54,362 bases of DNA from Ruthenibacterium lactatiformans (lineage in GTDB: Bacteria; Bacillota; Clostridia; Oscillospirales; Ruminococcaceae). The stretch spans positions 1 to 54,362 of the forward strand of contig NZ_JXXK01000026.1 of NCBI RefSeq assembly GCF_000949455.1, given 5' to 3'. The notes under the pieces were generated by a model. That model saw only the letters and a program-made list of their open reading frames with translations, ran no database searches and was not told the DNA's origin. Shown piece by piece: positions 32,101 through 40,680 of this stretch (positions are counted from its first letter, which is position 1; each line of letters begins with the position of its first letter). A program made the translations under genes and the position numbers.

Positions 32101-33111
32101 ATGGCATCTATCCGGGACGTTGCCGCTTTGGCAGGAGTATCTGCCGCTACCGTTTCGCGTGTGCTCAACAACGACACCACCTATAAAATACGGGAAGAAA
32201 CACGCAGCAAGGTGTGGGACGCCACCGCGCGCACCGGATATAAGCAGAAAGCCGCTCCCCACTCAAACAAGGCAGCCGCCGCGCCGTTGGACAAGCGCAT
32301 TGGCTGCATCCTGAGCGTGACGAAAGATAAATACCGCGACCCTTATTTCATGAGCATCTATGCCGGGGTGGAAGCGCGCCTGATGGAAAAAGGGTATTCC
32401 ATCGCATTTTTAAAGACTTATTATGAAGTGCAGGAGCCGGAAACTCTCCGCGCGATTTTGGAAGCGCCGCCCGCCGGAATCATTTTGATGGAACAGCTTT
32501 CCCCCTCTCTTTACCGCAGCCTGCGTGCGCGCATTCCCGCTTGCGTGGGGATCGACACGCGGACCCCCGATATTGATATTGTCGGCTACGATCATTTTGA
32601 CGCGGGCATGCACCTTGCCAACCATCTTATCAAAAAAGGCCATCAAAAAATCGCCTTTTTGGGCGGCAGCATCTTCGGGCCGAAGGGGGCGGTGAGCCGC
32701 CGCTACCTCGGATTTGCTGCGGCCATGCACATCGCCAGTCTGCCCGTTCGCCCGGAGTGGGTGCTGGACTGCCAGTGGGACGAAATTCTCTGCATTGATC
32801 TGGTTAAAAAGCTGATGGCGCAGCCAGCCCCCCCCACCGCAATCTGCGCAGCCAGCGACCTGATGGCGATGGCCGCGCTCAGCGCGCTGTATTCCATCGG
32901 TATCCGCGTACCGGAGCAGGTGGCGGTAATCGGCCTGAGCAACATCCAACTCTCCCAGTTTTCCAGCCCGCCCCTGACAACGTACGCCGTGCCGACGGAA
33001 GCAATCGGCCAAGTAGCGGCAGATTTTCTGGATGAGCGGCTGCGCGGCTGCGCCCTGCCGCCGCGAAAGCTTTATCTGCCGATCACAAAGGTCGTGCGCG
33101 CGTCCGTCTGA
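32101..33111 (+). CDS. LacI-family transcriptional regulator
   Basis: A 336-residue repressor. The N-terminal helix-turn-helix and hinge are canonical (IRDVAALAGVSAATVSRVLN, residues 4-23). A periplasmic-binding-like effector domain follows (GCILSVTKDKYRDPYF, KKGHQKIAFLGGS, YLGFAAAMH, AICAASDLMAMAALSAL). GGAGGG precedes the ATG. It is divergent from the sugar operon starting at 31792 and most likely represses it until a sugar or sugar phosphate binds. Its end is only 12 bases from the convergent SIS gene. Confidence 0.9.
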   Translation: MASIRDVAALAGVSAATVSRVLNNDTTYKIREETRSKVWDATARTGYKQKAAPHSNKAAAAPLDKRIGCILSVTKDKYRDPYFMSIYAGVEARLMEKGYSIAFLKTYYEVQEPETLRAILEAPPAGIILMEQLSPSLYRSLRARIPACVGIDTRTPDIDIVGYDHFDAGMHLANHLIKKGHQKIAFLGGSIFGPKGAVSRRYLGFAAAMHIASLPVRPEWVLDCQWDEILCIDLVKKLMAQPAPPTAICAASDLMAMAALSALYSIGIRVPEQVAVIGLSNIQLSQFSSPPLTTYAVPTEAIGQVAADFLDERLRGCALPPRKLYLPITKVVRASV

Positions 33112-33123
33112 GCCGAAGCGAGC

Positions 33124-34263
33124 TTACGGGACAGGCTGCTCGAGAGGCATCCCGGTTTCATCATAATGCGCGCGGTAATCATATCCTGTGGGGATAAAGC
33201 CGTGCCGGTTACCTGCGGGGTCCCCGCCGCGCAGGAGCCCCATTCGGTGCGCATAGAGCCAGAGCGGCGTGATGTATAGCAACGGCGTGAGGAATTCATC
33301 CACGCCGCCCGGCATTTTCACCACATGGGCAGCCAGCCGTGCGATGGCAGGGTCCGGGTCATCCGTCAGGACAATCGTCGGCGCGTAGATCCGTTTAGCC
33401 GAACCGAGCGTATCCATCAGCTTCTCCTTGGACGGCCCCAGCGGGGCGACCAGCAGAAGGGGGGTTGTTTCGTCCACTTCGCGGTATCTTCCGTGCAGAA
33501 AATCCTCCATCTCACGTCCTTCTGCGGGAACCCACGCCATTTCAATGATTTTCAGCGCGCCCTCCTCCACTGTCCCAACATTGGGCCCTGCGGCCAGGCA
33601 GTGGTGGATCGGCGCGTTTTTATATTGCGCGGCCAACTGGTACATCTGCTCTGTGATTCCGCCCAGCTGCGCCGATTTTTGAACGGTTTTCTCCAGCTGC
33701 GTGTCCCACCATGCGGCTTGCCGCGCGGTCAGGTGCCCGTTCGCCAGCCCAATGGCAATCGCCAGCAGGTAAACTGCGGTGATCGCCTGAATATACGACG
33801 TGCTCTTAGCAGAAGGGCCCTCCGTCTTTGCGTCTGTCAGGATCAGGCGGCGCGCCGCTGCGGGCACCCGCGCGTCGATGGAGCCGGAGACGACGATGTC
33901 AAGTGCCCCCGCTCGCTGCGCCGTCCGGACACAGTTTTCCACGGAGCGGGCCGTCCCTGTCTGTGAAATGGCGAGCAGGCAGACATCCGGCCCGAGCAGG
34001 TTCTCCGGGATATAATGGCTGAAACTATAGCAGGGAACTGCTTGGGCGGGAATCCCGGCGATCCGCTCCATATAGCTTCTGCCCACCTCCGCGGCGTATA
34101 GCGAGGTGCCGCCGCCGGTCAGATACATCCGCCGGATCCTGCCCAGCATCCCCTCTTCGCAGAGTGTCCGGATGCTCTCCCGATTCAGGCGGAGGTTTTC
34201 CGTCCAAGGGGCGCTTGTGGTCAACGACAGAATCCGCTGCAGCAGACGATCTTTTTCTTCCAT
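33124..34263 (-). CDS. SIS-domain sugar-phosphate isomerase/deaminase
   Basis: A 379-residue protein with two SIS domains like the isomerase half of GlmS and the AgaS/FrlB-type deaminases. First domain: YLTGGGTSLYAAEVG (~48) and LLAISQTGTARSVENC (~98). Second domain: HCLAAGPNVGTVEEGALKI, PAEGREMEDFLHGRYRE and HVVKMPGGVDEFLTP. ATG 34263 follows AAAGGAGA. Next to a ROK kinase gene it probably deaminates or isomerises a 6-phospho-sugar, alongside NagB. Which amino sugar is used is not visible. Confidence 0.8.
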   Translation of the reverse strand: MEEKDRLLQRILSLTTSAPWTENLRLNRESIRTLCEEGMLGRIRRMYLTGGGTSLYAAEVGRSYMERIAGIPAQAVPCYSFSHYIPENLLGPDVCLLAISQTGTARSVENCVRTAQRAGALDIVVSGSIDARVPAAARRLILTDAKTEGPSAKSTSYIQAITAVYLLAIAIGLANGHLTARQAAWWDTQLEKTVQKSAQLGGITEQMYQLAAQYKNAPIHHCLAAGPNVGTVEEGALKIIEMAWVPAEGREMEDFLHGRYREVDETTPLLLVAPLGPSKEKLMDTLGSAKRIYAPTIVLTDDPDPAIARLAAHVVKMPGGVDEFLTPLLYITPLWLYAHRMGLLRGGDPAGNRHGFIPTGYDYRAHYDETGMPLEQPVP

Positions 34264-34318
34264 GATGTTCTCCTTTTGACGGATATTTCCCAAAGTCTCT
34301 CGTTTTGCGCGGCTCCCT

Positions 34319-35314
34319 TCACAGCGTCCGCCCGGGGCACGGCGGGACGCCTCCCCCCTCCCAAGTCAGCCAGGCTGCGCCGATCATGCCCTCCTCGTGG
34401 ACATCCAGCCGCCCGCTGCCGATGTAGTTCAAAGAGCGCCGGGTTGGGGCCGCGCAGTGTTCCTCAATGAAATCCGTCAGCACGGGCAGTAGCCCGTGCA
34501 GCCCGGCTAGCTCCCCGCCAAACGCGATTGCCTCGCTGTTTGTAAAGCTCAGCAGATTTACCACCGACAGGCCGATTCCGCGTTGCACATGGTGGACGAT
34601 ATATGTAGCTAGCGAATCGTTTTCCGCGGCGCATTCAAAAATTTTCGTTGGGGAAAGTGCACCCACCCGGTCGGCCTGCCGCAGTACGGAATGCGGGTAC
34701 TGCTCAAACAGGCTACGCGCCCAACGTACCATCCCGCGGCCAGAGGCGAATTCCTCCAGCCGGCAGACACCGTCCTGTCCGCCTAAATCGTACAAATATC
34801 CCCCGTATTCTCCCGCGTAATTCGCCGCGCCACGGATCAGGTTCCCCTCGCTCACAACGCCGACCGCGATGCCCCTTCCGATGTGGTAATATGTAAAGTT
34901 CGGATAGATCTGGCCAATCCCGAAACGGTTTTCCGCAAGCGTGCTGACGTGGATGTCATTGTCGATGAAAGTCGGGTGGCCCGTGGCGCGCTCGATTAGG
35001 TACCGCAGCGGAACGGGGTCAGCAAAGCCGTGCACCTTCGCAGTGTAGAGCCACATGCCCGCCTCGCGGTCAATCCAGCCGCCCATGCTCACGCCCACGC
35101 GGTCATACTCCCAACGGCCTTCTGCCTGTCTCTGAAAATCCGCAATGTCGAGCACCAGCGCGTCAAGGAAACCAGCGACGGAGGAGGTTTCCCATGGATA
35201 GCGTCGGCTGAACAGCACGTTTCCTTCCCGGGAAACGATTCCCATTTTAACCCGATCTTCACGGATATCAATCGCCATCGCCGCCTGTACCCCGCATCCC
35301 GCAGTGCCGCCCAT
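34319..35314 (-). CDS. ROK-family protein lacking the zinc motif
   Basis: A 331-residue ROK (repressor, ORF, kinase) protein without a DNA-binding domain, hence kinase-like. The N-terminal phosphate loop is altered (AMAIDIREDRVKMGIV instead of DxGGTK). The catalytic Asp region FIDNDIHVSTLAE is kept, but the usual CxCGxxGCxE zinc site is replaced by GGQDGVCRLEEFASG. It may be an inactive sensor or a kinase with altered needs. GGGAGGG precedes the ATG. It forms a two-gene unit with the SIS gene and is divergent from the AraC regulator. Confidence 0.75.
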   Translation of the reverse strand: MGGTAGCGVQAAMAIDIREDRVKMGIVSREGNVLFSRRYPWETSSVAGFLDALVLDIADFQRQAEGRWEYDRVGVSMGGWIDREAGMWLYTAKVHGFADPVPLRYLIERATGHPTFIDNDIHVSTLAENRFGIGQIYPNFTYYHIGRGIAVGVVSEGNLIRGAANYAGEYGGYLYDLGGQDGVCRLEEFASGRGMVRWARSLFEQYPHSVLRQADRVGALSPTKIFECAAENDSLATYIVHHVQRGIGLSVVNLLSFTNSEAIAFGGELAGLHGLLPVLTDFIEEHCAAPTRRSLNYIGSGRLDVHEEGMIGAAWLTWEGGGVPPCPGRTL

Positions 35315-35487
35315 GGCCGTCCCTCCCTGTTTTACAAAAAGCGCTCGTCTGGACGTGTGCAGAACAGACGCACGTTTCGGAAATGGGATGCCCCATTCCG
35401 TTTATTTTCAGTATACCTTGTCCGTGCGAGATTTTTCTACAAGGAAAATTTTCATCTTTTCCCCCTCTTTTTTTGCGCTTTCATGAA

Positions 35488-35551
35488 TTGTTGTTATTCC
35501 TACAACGATTGTTGCATTTCCTTGATTTTTGAAAACAGAGCACGATATAAT
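35488..35551 (+). promoter_or_regulatory. Promoter and GTTG/CAAC repeats before AraC-type gene
   Basis: TTGATT (35522-35527), 18-base spacer and a consensus TATAAT (35546-35551), about 30 bases before the ATG. Just upstream, GTTG, CAAC and GTTG alternate (35488-35517), a possible site for the AraC protein acting on its own gene and on the divergent ROK-SIS unit. Confidence 0.6.
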
Positions 35552-35580
35552 CAAACTAATTTGACCGGAGGGAAAGCCGT

Positions 35581-36468
35581 ATGCTGTTTTATCAGGTCGA
35601 GCTCATCAAGCATGGACACGACACGTGTTTGGAATTTATGGAGTTTGCCGCTTCGGGCGATTACGCGGAAACACAGGCCCATTTCCACTCCACCATGGAA
35701 ATTACAGTGATCGTGGACGGAGAGGGATTTTTCAAAAGCAGCGGCGCGGGGCATCCCTTTGGAAAGGGCGACTGCTTCATCTTCAACAGCATGGAGCCGC
35801 ACAATATTTTTTCCGAAAACGCGTCGGCCAGCTTGAAATATTTATCGCTCAATTTTGTCCCTTCGTTTATTTCATCTCTGGAAATGGAAGATTTCAACCT
35901 GCGGTATCTCGAGCCCTTTTATTTCACAAACCGCTCTTGCCGGATTCCGTATCCGGAGCCCTGCGCCAAAGAGGTGGGAACGCTGTTCGGGAAAATCCAG
36001 ACGGCTCTGTATGAAAAAAAAGACGGCTACCCGCTCGCGGTGAAAGCCTATCTTTTCCTGATGCTTTCCGAAATTGCGTGTCACTATCAAAAAGACGTCC
36101 CCAGCCTGAACCCGTCGCGGCGGGACGTTCCCGTCCTGCAGGATTCATTCACCAAGGTGCTGGATTACATTGAGGAAAACCTGACGCAGGACATCACGAT
36201 CGACCAGCTTTCTCAGGTTGCGGCGATGAACCGCTATTATTTTTCCACGTTCTTCAAAAAGCAGATGTCCGAATCCCCGGTTCAGTACATCACACGCAAG
36301 CGCATCCGGCTGGCCATTGAGCTTTTGAAAGATGAAAACCTTTCCATTTTGGAAGTGGCGCTGCGTTCCGGCTTTAACAACGCAGCCAATTTCAACCGCG
36401 CGTTCCGCCAGCTGACGGAAACGAGTCCCAGCGAATACCGTAAGAAGCAGAAAAAGGATCGGCGCTGA
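35581..36468 (+). CDS. AraC-family regulator with cupin sensor
   Basis: A 295-residue regulator. The N-terminal cupin sensor has HFHSTMEITVIVDGEG (~37) and GHPFGKGDCFIFNSMEPH. The C-terminal AraC domain (~195-292) has ITIDQLSQVAAMNRYYFSTF and LSILEVALRSGFNNAANFNR, ending ETSPSEYRKKQ. Its size and layout fit sugar-responsive activators such as RhaR-like proteins. It precedes the MATE and aldolase genes and is divergent from ROK-SIS, so it likely adjusts these to the sugar supply. GGAGGG precedes the ATG. Confidence 0.9.
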   Translation: MLFYQVELIKHGHDTCLEFMEFAASGDYAETQAHFHSTMEITVIVDGEGFFKSSGAGHPFGKGDCFIFNSMEPHNIFSENASASLKYLSLNFVPSFISSLEMEDFNLRYLEPFYFTNRSCRIPYPEPCAKEVGTLFGKIQTALYEKKDGYPLAVKAYLFLMLSEIACHYQKDVPSLNPSRRDVPVLQDSFTKVLDYIEENLTQDITIDQLSQVAAMNRYYFSTFFKKQMSESPVQYITRKRIRLAIELLKDENLSILEVALRSGFNNAANFNRAFRQLTETSPSEYRKKQKKDRR

Positions 36469-36504
36469 CCCTCAGGCTGCCGATTGGAGAAGGCAGGAGT
36501 GTTT

Positions 36505-37899
36505 ATGATCAGGGTGCGGGAATACATCGGAGAAAAGGCATTTTACGCGAAAGCGGCCCGAATCGCGCTGCCGATCATGATGCAGGGCAGCATTTATAAC
36601 CTAATCGGGCTGCTGAACAACATTATGGTCGGTCGCGTCAGTACCGTCCAGATGAACGGCGTAGCGGTTGTCAACCAGCTGATGTTTGTGTTCTATTCCT
36701 GCATTTCGGGGATTTTTGGCGGGATCGGCGTGTTTACTGCTCAGTTCAGCGGAAAAGGCGACGAGGAGGGTATCCGCTATACTTTCCGTTTCAAGCTAGT
36801 GACAAGTTTCCTGCTGAGTGCGGCGACCATCCTACTGCTGGGCATCTGGGGCAAGCCGCTGATCCAAAGCTACCTGAGCGGCGAGGGTCTTGCGGCAGAC
36901 GCCGAAGCGTCGCTCGCCTATGGTATGGGGTATCTGTGGATTATGTTAGTCGGCGTGCCGCCGTATGCGCTCATCAACGTCTATTCCTCCACATTGCGGG
37001 AGCTTGGGCAGACAAAGATGCCCATGTTTTTCTGTGTCTTTTCCATGGTGGTGAGCCTTGTCCTGAATTATGTGCTGATCTTCGGCTTTGTGGGGATCCC
37101 TGCCATGGGCTGTTACGGGGCCGCCGCCGCGACGCTGGTCGCGCGATTCATCGAGCTGGCCGGCGTGGCGGGCTGGACGCATCTCAACGCACACAGGCTC
37201 CCCTTCATACAGGGCGCGTATCGCTCACTGCATATCCCCGGCTGGCTCGCCCTGCGAATTGCGAAAAAAAGCGCGCCGTTCGCGCTCAACCAGCTACTCT
37301 GGTCCATGGGCGTTGCCGCGCAGACGCAGTGCTACTCTGTCCGCGGGCTGTATGTTGTCAGCGCAAACAACATTGTAAGCGCGCTTTCCAGCCTGATTAT
37401 TGTTGTGGCGAACGCCGTCGGCAACACGGCACGAATCGTCATCGGACATATGATGGGCCGGTCGGAAGCGCCGGACAAAATCCGTTCCGTTTACCAGAAA
37501 TTCATCGGTCTTGGCTTTGTGTCGAGCTTTGCGGTCGCACTGCTTTATGCGCTGGCGGGACGATATTTCCCTCTAATCTACAACACGACCGACGAAGTGC
37601 GGCAACTGGCTTCTTCCTTTATCCTCATCAGTGCACTGATCCTGCCGTTCACCTCTTACCTGACGGTCGTTTCTGGCGTGCTCCATACAGGCGGCAACGC
37701 CAATCTGAATTTGATTTTCGACACCGTGTTCATCTGGCTGGCATGCGTTGCACCCGCTAGTTGTCTCGTCCATTTCACGGGGCTGGGTATTCTGTGGATT
37801 TATGGGTTCTGTCAGGCCACGGAAATCCTGAAAACCTTTTTGGGCATACTGCTCATCAAAAAGGGCCGCTGGATCCAAAACGTCGTGGACCACGCCTGA
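36505..37899 (+). CDS. MATE-family transporter
   Basis: A 464-residue membrane protein with 12 segments of the multidrug and toxic compound extrusion fold: RIALPIMMQGSIYNLIGLLNNIMVGR in TM1-2, and the repeat in the second half (KKSAPFALNQLLWSMGVAAQ). ATG 36505 is spaced from GCAGGAG; the frame is open to 36484. It is 37 bases after the AraC gene. Such carriers export cationic compounds; a role in this sugar locus is not clear. Confidence 0.85.
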   Translation: MIRVREYIGEKAFYAKAARIALPIMMQGSIYNLIGLLNNIMVGRVSTVQMNGVAVVNQLMFVFYSCISGIFGGIGVFTAQFSGKGDEEGIRYTFRFKLVTSFLLSAATILLLGIWGKPLIQSYLSGEGLAADAEASLAYGMGYLWIMLVGVPPYALINVYSSTLRELGQTKMPMFFCVFSMVVSLVLNYVLIFGFVGIPAMGCYGAAAATLVARFIELAGVAGWTHLNAHRLPFIQGAYRSLHIPGWLALRIAKKSAPFALNQLLWSMGVAAQTQCYSVRGLYVVSANNIVSALSSLIIVVANAVGNTARIVIGHMMGRSEAPDKIRSVYQKFIGLGFVSSFAVALLYALAGRYFPLIYNTTDEVRQLASSFILISALILPFTSYLTVVSGVLHTGGNANLNLIFDTVFIWLACVAPASCLVHFTGLGILWIYGFCQATEILKTFLGILLIKKGRWIQNVVDHA

Positions 37900-37953
37900 G
37901 ACGCGGGACGCGCAAAACAAGCTGAAAATAGAAGGATCGAAGGAGGAACCCCC

Positions 37954-38802
37954 ATGCCTTTTGCCGACACCACTCAAATGCTCCACGCCGCACAGGCGGG
38001 CGGCTATGCCGTCGGCGCGTTCAATGCGGAAAACATGGAGATGGCACAGGCCATCGTGCTGGCTGCTCAGGAGGCGCGCGCGCCGGTAATCCTGCAGACA
38101 ACGCCCTCGACGCTCCGGTACGCAGACCCACAGCTATATTGGAGTAATGTTCAGGCGCTTGCGCAGCGCGCCAGTGTGCCGGTGGCGCTGCATCTGGATC
38201 ATGGGAACAGCTTTGAATTATGCGCACAGGCGCTGCGCGCGGGGTATACCAGCGTGATGATCGACGGAAGTACGCTGCCTCTGGTGCAGAATATCGCATT
38301 GACGCGCGAGGTGGTGCGGATGTGCGCCGCGAACGGCGTTCCCGTGGAGGGTGAGCTGGGCCGTGTCGGTGGCAAGGAGGACGACCTCGAGTGCTCGGAA
38401 ACTGGCTACACCGACCCGGATGAGGCCGAGCGTTTTGAGGTGGAAACGGGGGTTTCCAGCCTTGCCGTGGGCGTAGGCACGGCACATGGCGTTTATGCCG
38501 TCCCGCCGGTGCTCAACATTGAGCTGATCGATCGCATCCGGCAGCGGTTGCGCATCCCGTTGGTGCTGCATGGAGCATCCGGTCTGGAGGAGAAAGTCAT
38601 CCGGGAATGCGTCCGTCAGGGGATCTGCAAGGTGAATTTTGCCACCGAGCTCCGCGCCGCGTACACCCTTGCGGTGCGCCGGATGTTGGCAGAAAACCCG
38701 GACATAATCGATCCGAAAATTTATGGCCGTGCAGGACGCGATGCGGTAAAAGAACGAGTGCTCCATCGCATCCGTGTCTGCGGCTGCGCCGGGCGGGCCT
38801 AA
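37954..38802 (+). CDS. Class II ketose-bisphosphate aldolase (GatY/KbaY/Fba type)
   Basis: A 282-residue zinc-dependent aldolase that splits tagatose- or fructose-1,6-bisphosphate into two triose phosphates. Seen: GAFNAENMEMAQAIVLAA, the zinc-binding HLDHGNSFELC (~80), GELGRVGGKEDDL (~130), a second His in GTAHGVYAVPP (~180), the third in VLHGASGLEE (~208), and the phosphate loop KVNFATELRAAYT. GGAGGAA precedes the ATG. It would be the final step for the phosphosugars made by the SIS/NagB and ROK enzymes. No bisphosphate-forming phosphofructokinase-type gene is in the window. Confidence 0.9.
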   Translation: MPFADTTQMLHAAQAGGYAVGAFNAENMEMAQAIVLAAQEARAPVILQTTPSTLRYADPQLYWSNVQALAQRASVPVALHLDHGNSFELCAQALRAGYTSVMIDGSTLPLVQNIALTREVVRMCAANGVPVEGELGRVGGKEDDLECSETGYTDPDEAERFEVETGVSSLAVGVGTAHGVYAVPPVLNIELIDRIRQRLRIPLVLHGASGLEEKVIRECVRQGICKVNFATELRAAYTLAVRRMLAENPDIIDPKIYGRAGRDAVKERVLHRIRVCGCAGRA

Positions 38803-38984
38803 TGCGCTCCCCGCGGGCACAGCGCGGCGCACCTCAAACAACGAACTGCCGGAAAGCCTTTTCGTCAGAAGCCCGGCAACGACTCCGCCGCGATTCACAA
38901 AAGCATGCACCTCTCCCCGGGTGCACACTTTTGGAAGCTGCTCCGCTTTTGCATCATCGGAAAACAGTTTGAAACCAAATCATA

Positions 38985-39024
38985 AAAAAGCCGCCGCGCA
39001 GGAAAAACCTGCACGGCAGCTTTA
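38985..39024. terminator. Bidirectional terminator between convergent genes
   Basis: AAAAAGCCGCCGCGCAGG faces CCTGCACGGCAGCTTTAT around AAAAA, with two mispairs and A/T runs on both sides. It serves the aldolase (plus) and the hydrolase at 39048 (minus). Confidence 0.8.
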
Positions 39025-39047
39025 TTGTGCTTACGTTTTTCGGTGGA

Positions 39048-40451
39048 TCAATCCACAAACGCCCGCAGCGGAAGGACGATTTCAAAGGGATTCTCCAGCT
39101 CCTGACGGACGGCCCAGCGAACAAGCTTTTCTTTTCCGCGCATCTTCAGGCTCGCCGAAACGCGAATCACCTCACGCTCCGACGCACCCCAGAAACGTTC
39201 GGGGATCGGAAGAGCGAAGAGATTTTCGTCTCCCTTGAAGGGCGCGCCCACAGGGAGCTCTTTTTCCGCAGTAGAGCCGTCCGGGAAGTATGCTTTCAGC
39301 CGCAGCGCGCCGGGAATCGCGCCGCAGCCATCGTTCAAAAGCTGCAGCACAAGGTCCTGCGTCCGATCCGCGTTTTCCCGGCGCCACGCCATTGCCGGGC
39401 GCAGACGATAGCCAACCTGCGCATCCATCTGATCCATCAGATCCTGATAATTGTGTGTGCTCATGACAAAATCCCACGGCGTGAATGCCACCCCGAAGTA
39501 ATTTGCGCCGTAATCCAGACAATGCTGTACCATTTGGGACGACGTAAACAACAAAGGCGCGGTGCGCGGGATGTGCGCGCGGATCGGCTCCCAGATCATT
39601 GCGCCCTTTTTCGCGCCCCGGTGAATCCACCGGTACTCCTCGGTATTCATATGGGCTTGGAAACTGTCGCGCCGCAACCAGACGCCGTTCTGTTCCAGAA
39701 CTCGGTCGGCAAAGCCGTACTCAGTATAGTGCAGGTTCATGCACGCGGGTGTGGTGGGGAAAGCTTTCAGATGGCTCTCCATCAAAAACTCAGTAACCTC
39801 TTCAACGTTGTCCGGTTCCCAGTTGATTTCTTCCTTTTGATCGGGGCGCTGCAGGCTGTAATGATGCGCTTCCCCCCAAAAGCCGTAGCCGGACACGTCC
39901 GCGAATTCAAGGCGCGGATCCTTGTCAAACCGTTCGCCCAGCAGGCAATTCAGTTCGTTCCAGTATTGGAGAAATTCCGAGGAGTATTCCGGGAAATATT
40001 TCGGGTACCACTCCTGCACGCCAATCGTGCGCCAGTAGGGAATCATTTTCACATGGTCTTTGATGAATTCCGGGACGCTGTCTTTGTAAACAGACGTCAC
40101 CGAACTGGACATAATCCGGAACGACCATGTTTTATTGTACTTTTCGCACGCTTCCAGCATCCACTCAAATTCCTTGGGCAGAGAAAGCTTGCCTTTTCCC
40201 TGCTGGATATCGCGCCATTCGCAGCGATAGTAGAGGTTGTCGCAGTGAGGGGAAGCTGCCATGCGCTCCAAGCTCTTCCGGTCCAGCGGCGTCATCTCAT
40301 GCGGCACGCTGGGCTGGATCTCCGCCCATGTGTATCCAAACCGCATATGGTCGCTATAAACATAGCCCTGTACGCCCATCCCGGGGTTGGGCACCTTGCC
40401 CACGGCCGGGTCGAAATAATCCAAGTGAATTGCGCGTTCTTTTGCCGCCAT
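39048..40451 (-). CDS. DUF4832-like putative glycoside hydrolase
   Basis: A 467-residue cytoplasmic protein, distantly similar in layout to the DUF4832-type protein at 28951. A barrel part (NPGMGVQGYVYSD, CDNLYYRCEWRDIQQGKGK, LEFADVSGYGFWGEAHHYS with a candidate catalytic Glu) is followed by a beta-sandwich end (LRPAMAWRRENADRTQDLVL, LLNDGCGAIPGALRLKAYF). ATG 40451 follows AAGGATGGAGAG. It is transcribed alone, divergent from a ROK kinase gene. It probably attacks a related glycan; the substrate is not known. Confidence 0.65.
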   Translation of the reverse strand: MAAKERAIHLDYFDPAVGKVPNPGMGVQGYVYSDHMRFGYTWAEIQPSVPHEMTPLDRKSLERMAASPHCDNLYYRCEWRDIQQGKGKLSLPKEFEWMLEACEKYNKTWSFRIMSSSVTSVYKDSVPEFIKDHVKMIPYWRTIGVQEWYPKYFPEYSSEFLQYWNELNCLLGERFDKDPRLEFADVSGYGFWGEAHHYSLQRPDQKEEINWEPDNVEEVTEFLMESHLKAFPTTPACMNLHYTEYGFADRVLEQNGVWLRRDSFQAHMNTEEYRWIHRGAKKGAMIWEPIRAHIPRTAPLLFTSSQMVQHCLDYGANYFGVAFTPWDFVMSTHNYQDLMDQMDAQVGYRLRPAMAWRRENADRTQDLVLQLLNDGCGAIPGALRLKAYFPDGSTAEKELPVGAPFKGDENLFALPIPERFWGASEREVIRVSASLKMRGKEKLVRWAVRQELENPFEIVLPLRAFVD

Positions 40452-40589
40452 TTCTCTCCATCCTTTCTCTGTGGGTTTGATTTTACGTTCAGTATAGCAT
40501 ATCCCCGCCGCGCCCATCCACAACCATTTTTGGATGATGCCCCGCAGCGCGCGGCGCGTTTTGCATTTCGTTGTATCTTTCGCAATTAT

Positions 40590-40631
40590 TATTAGAAGCG
40601 CTTGCCCGCATTCCTTTTTCTGCGCTATACT
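40590..40631 (+). promoter_or_regulatory. Promoter with LacI-type half palindrome before ROK gene
   Basis: TTGCCC (40602-40607), 18-base spacer and TATACT (40626-40631), about 50 bases before the ATG. An AAGCGCTT palindrome just ahead of the -35 resembles a LacI-family operator core. Confidence 0.45.
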
Positions 40632-40680
40632 TTTTCTGCGTTATAACTATAATTATTCAAAAAATGGAGGGATCGTCTTT

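Noticed and set aside
39027..40595. 522-codon open frame on the plus strand
   Set aside because: Antisense to the DUF4832-like hydrolase; no domain and no ribosome site. The minus-strand protein has clear enzyme-like motifs.
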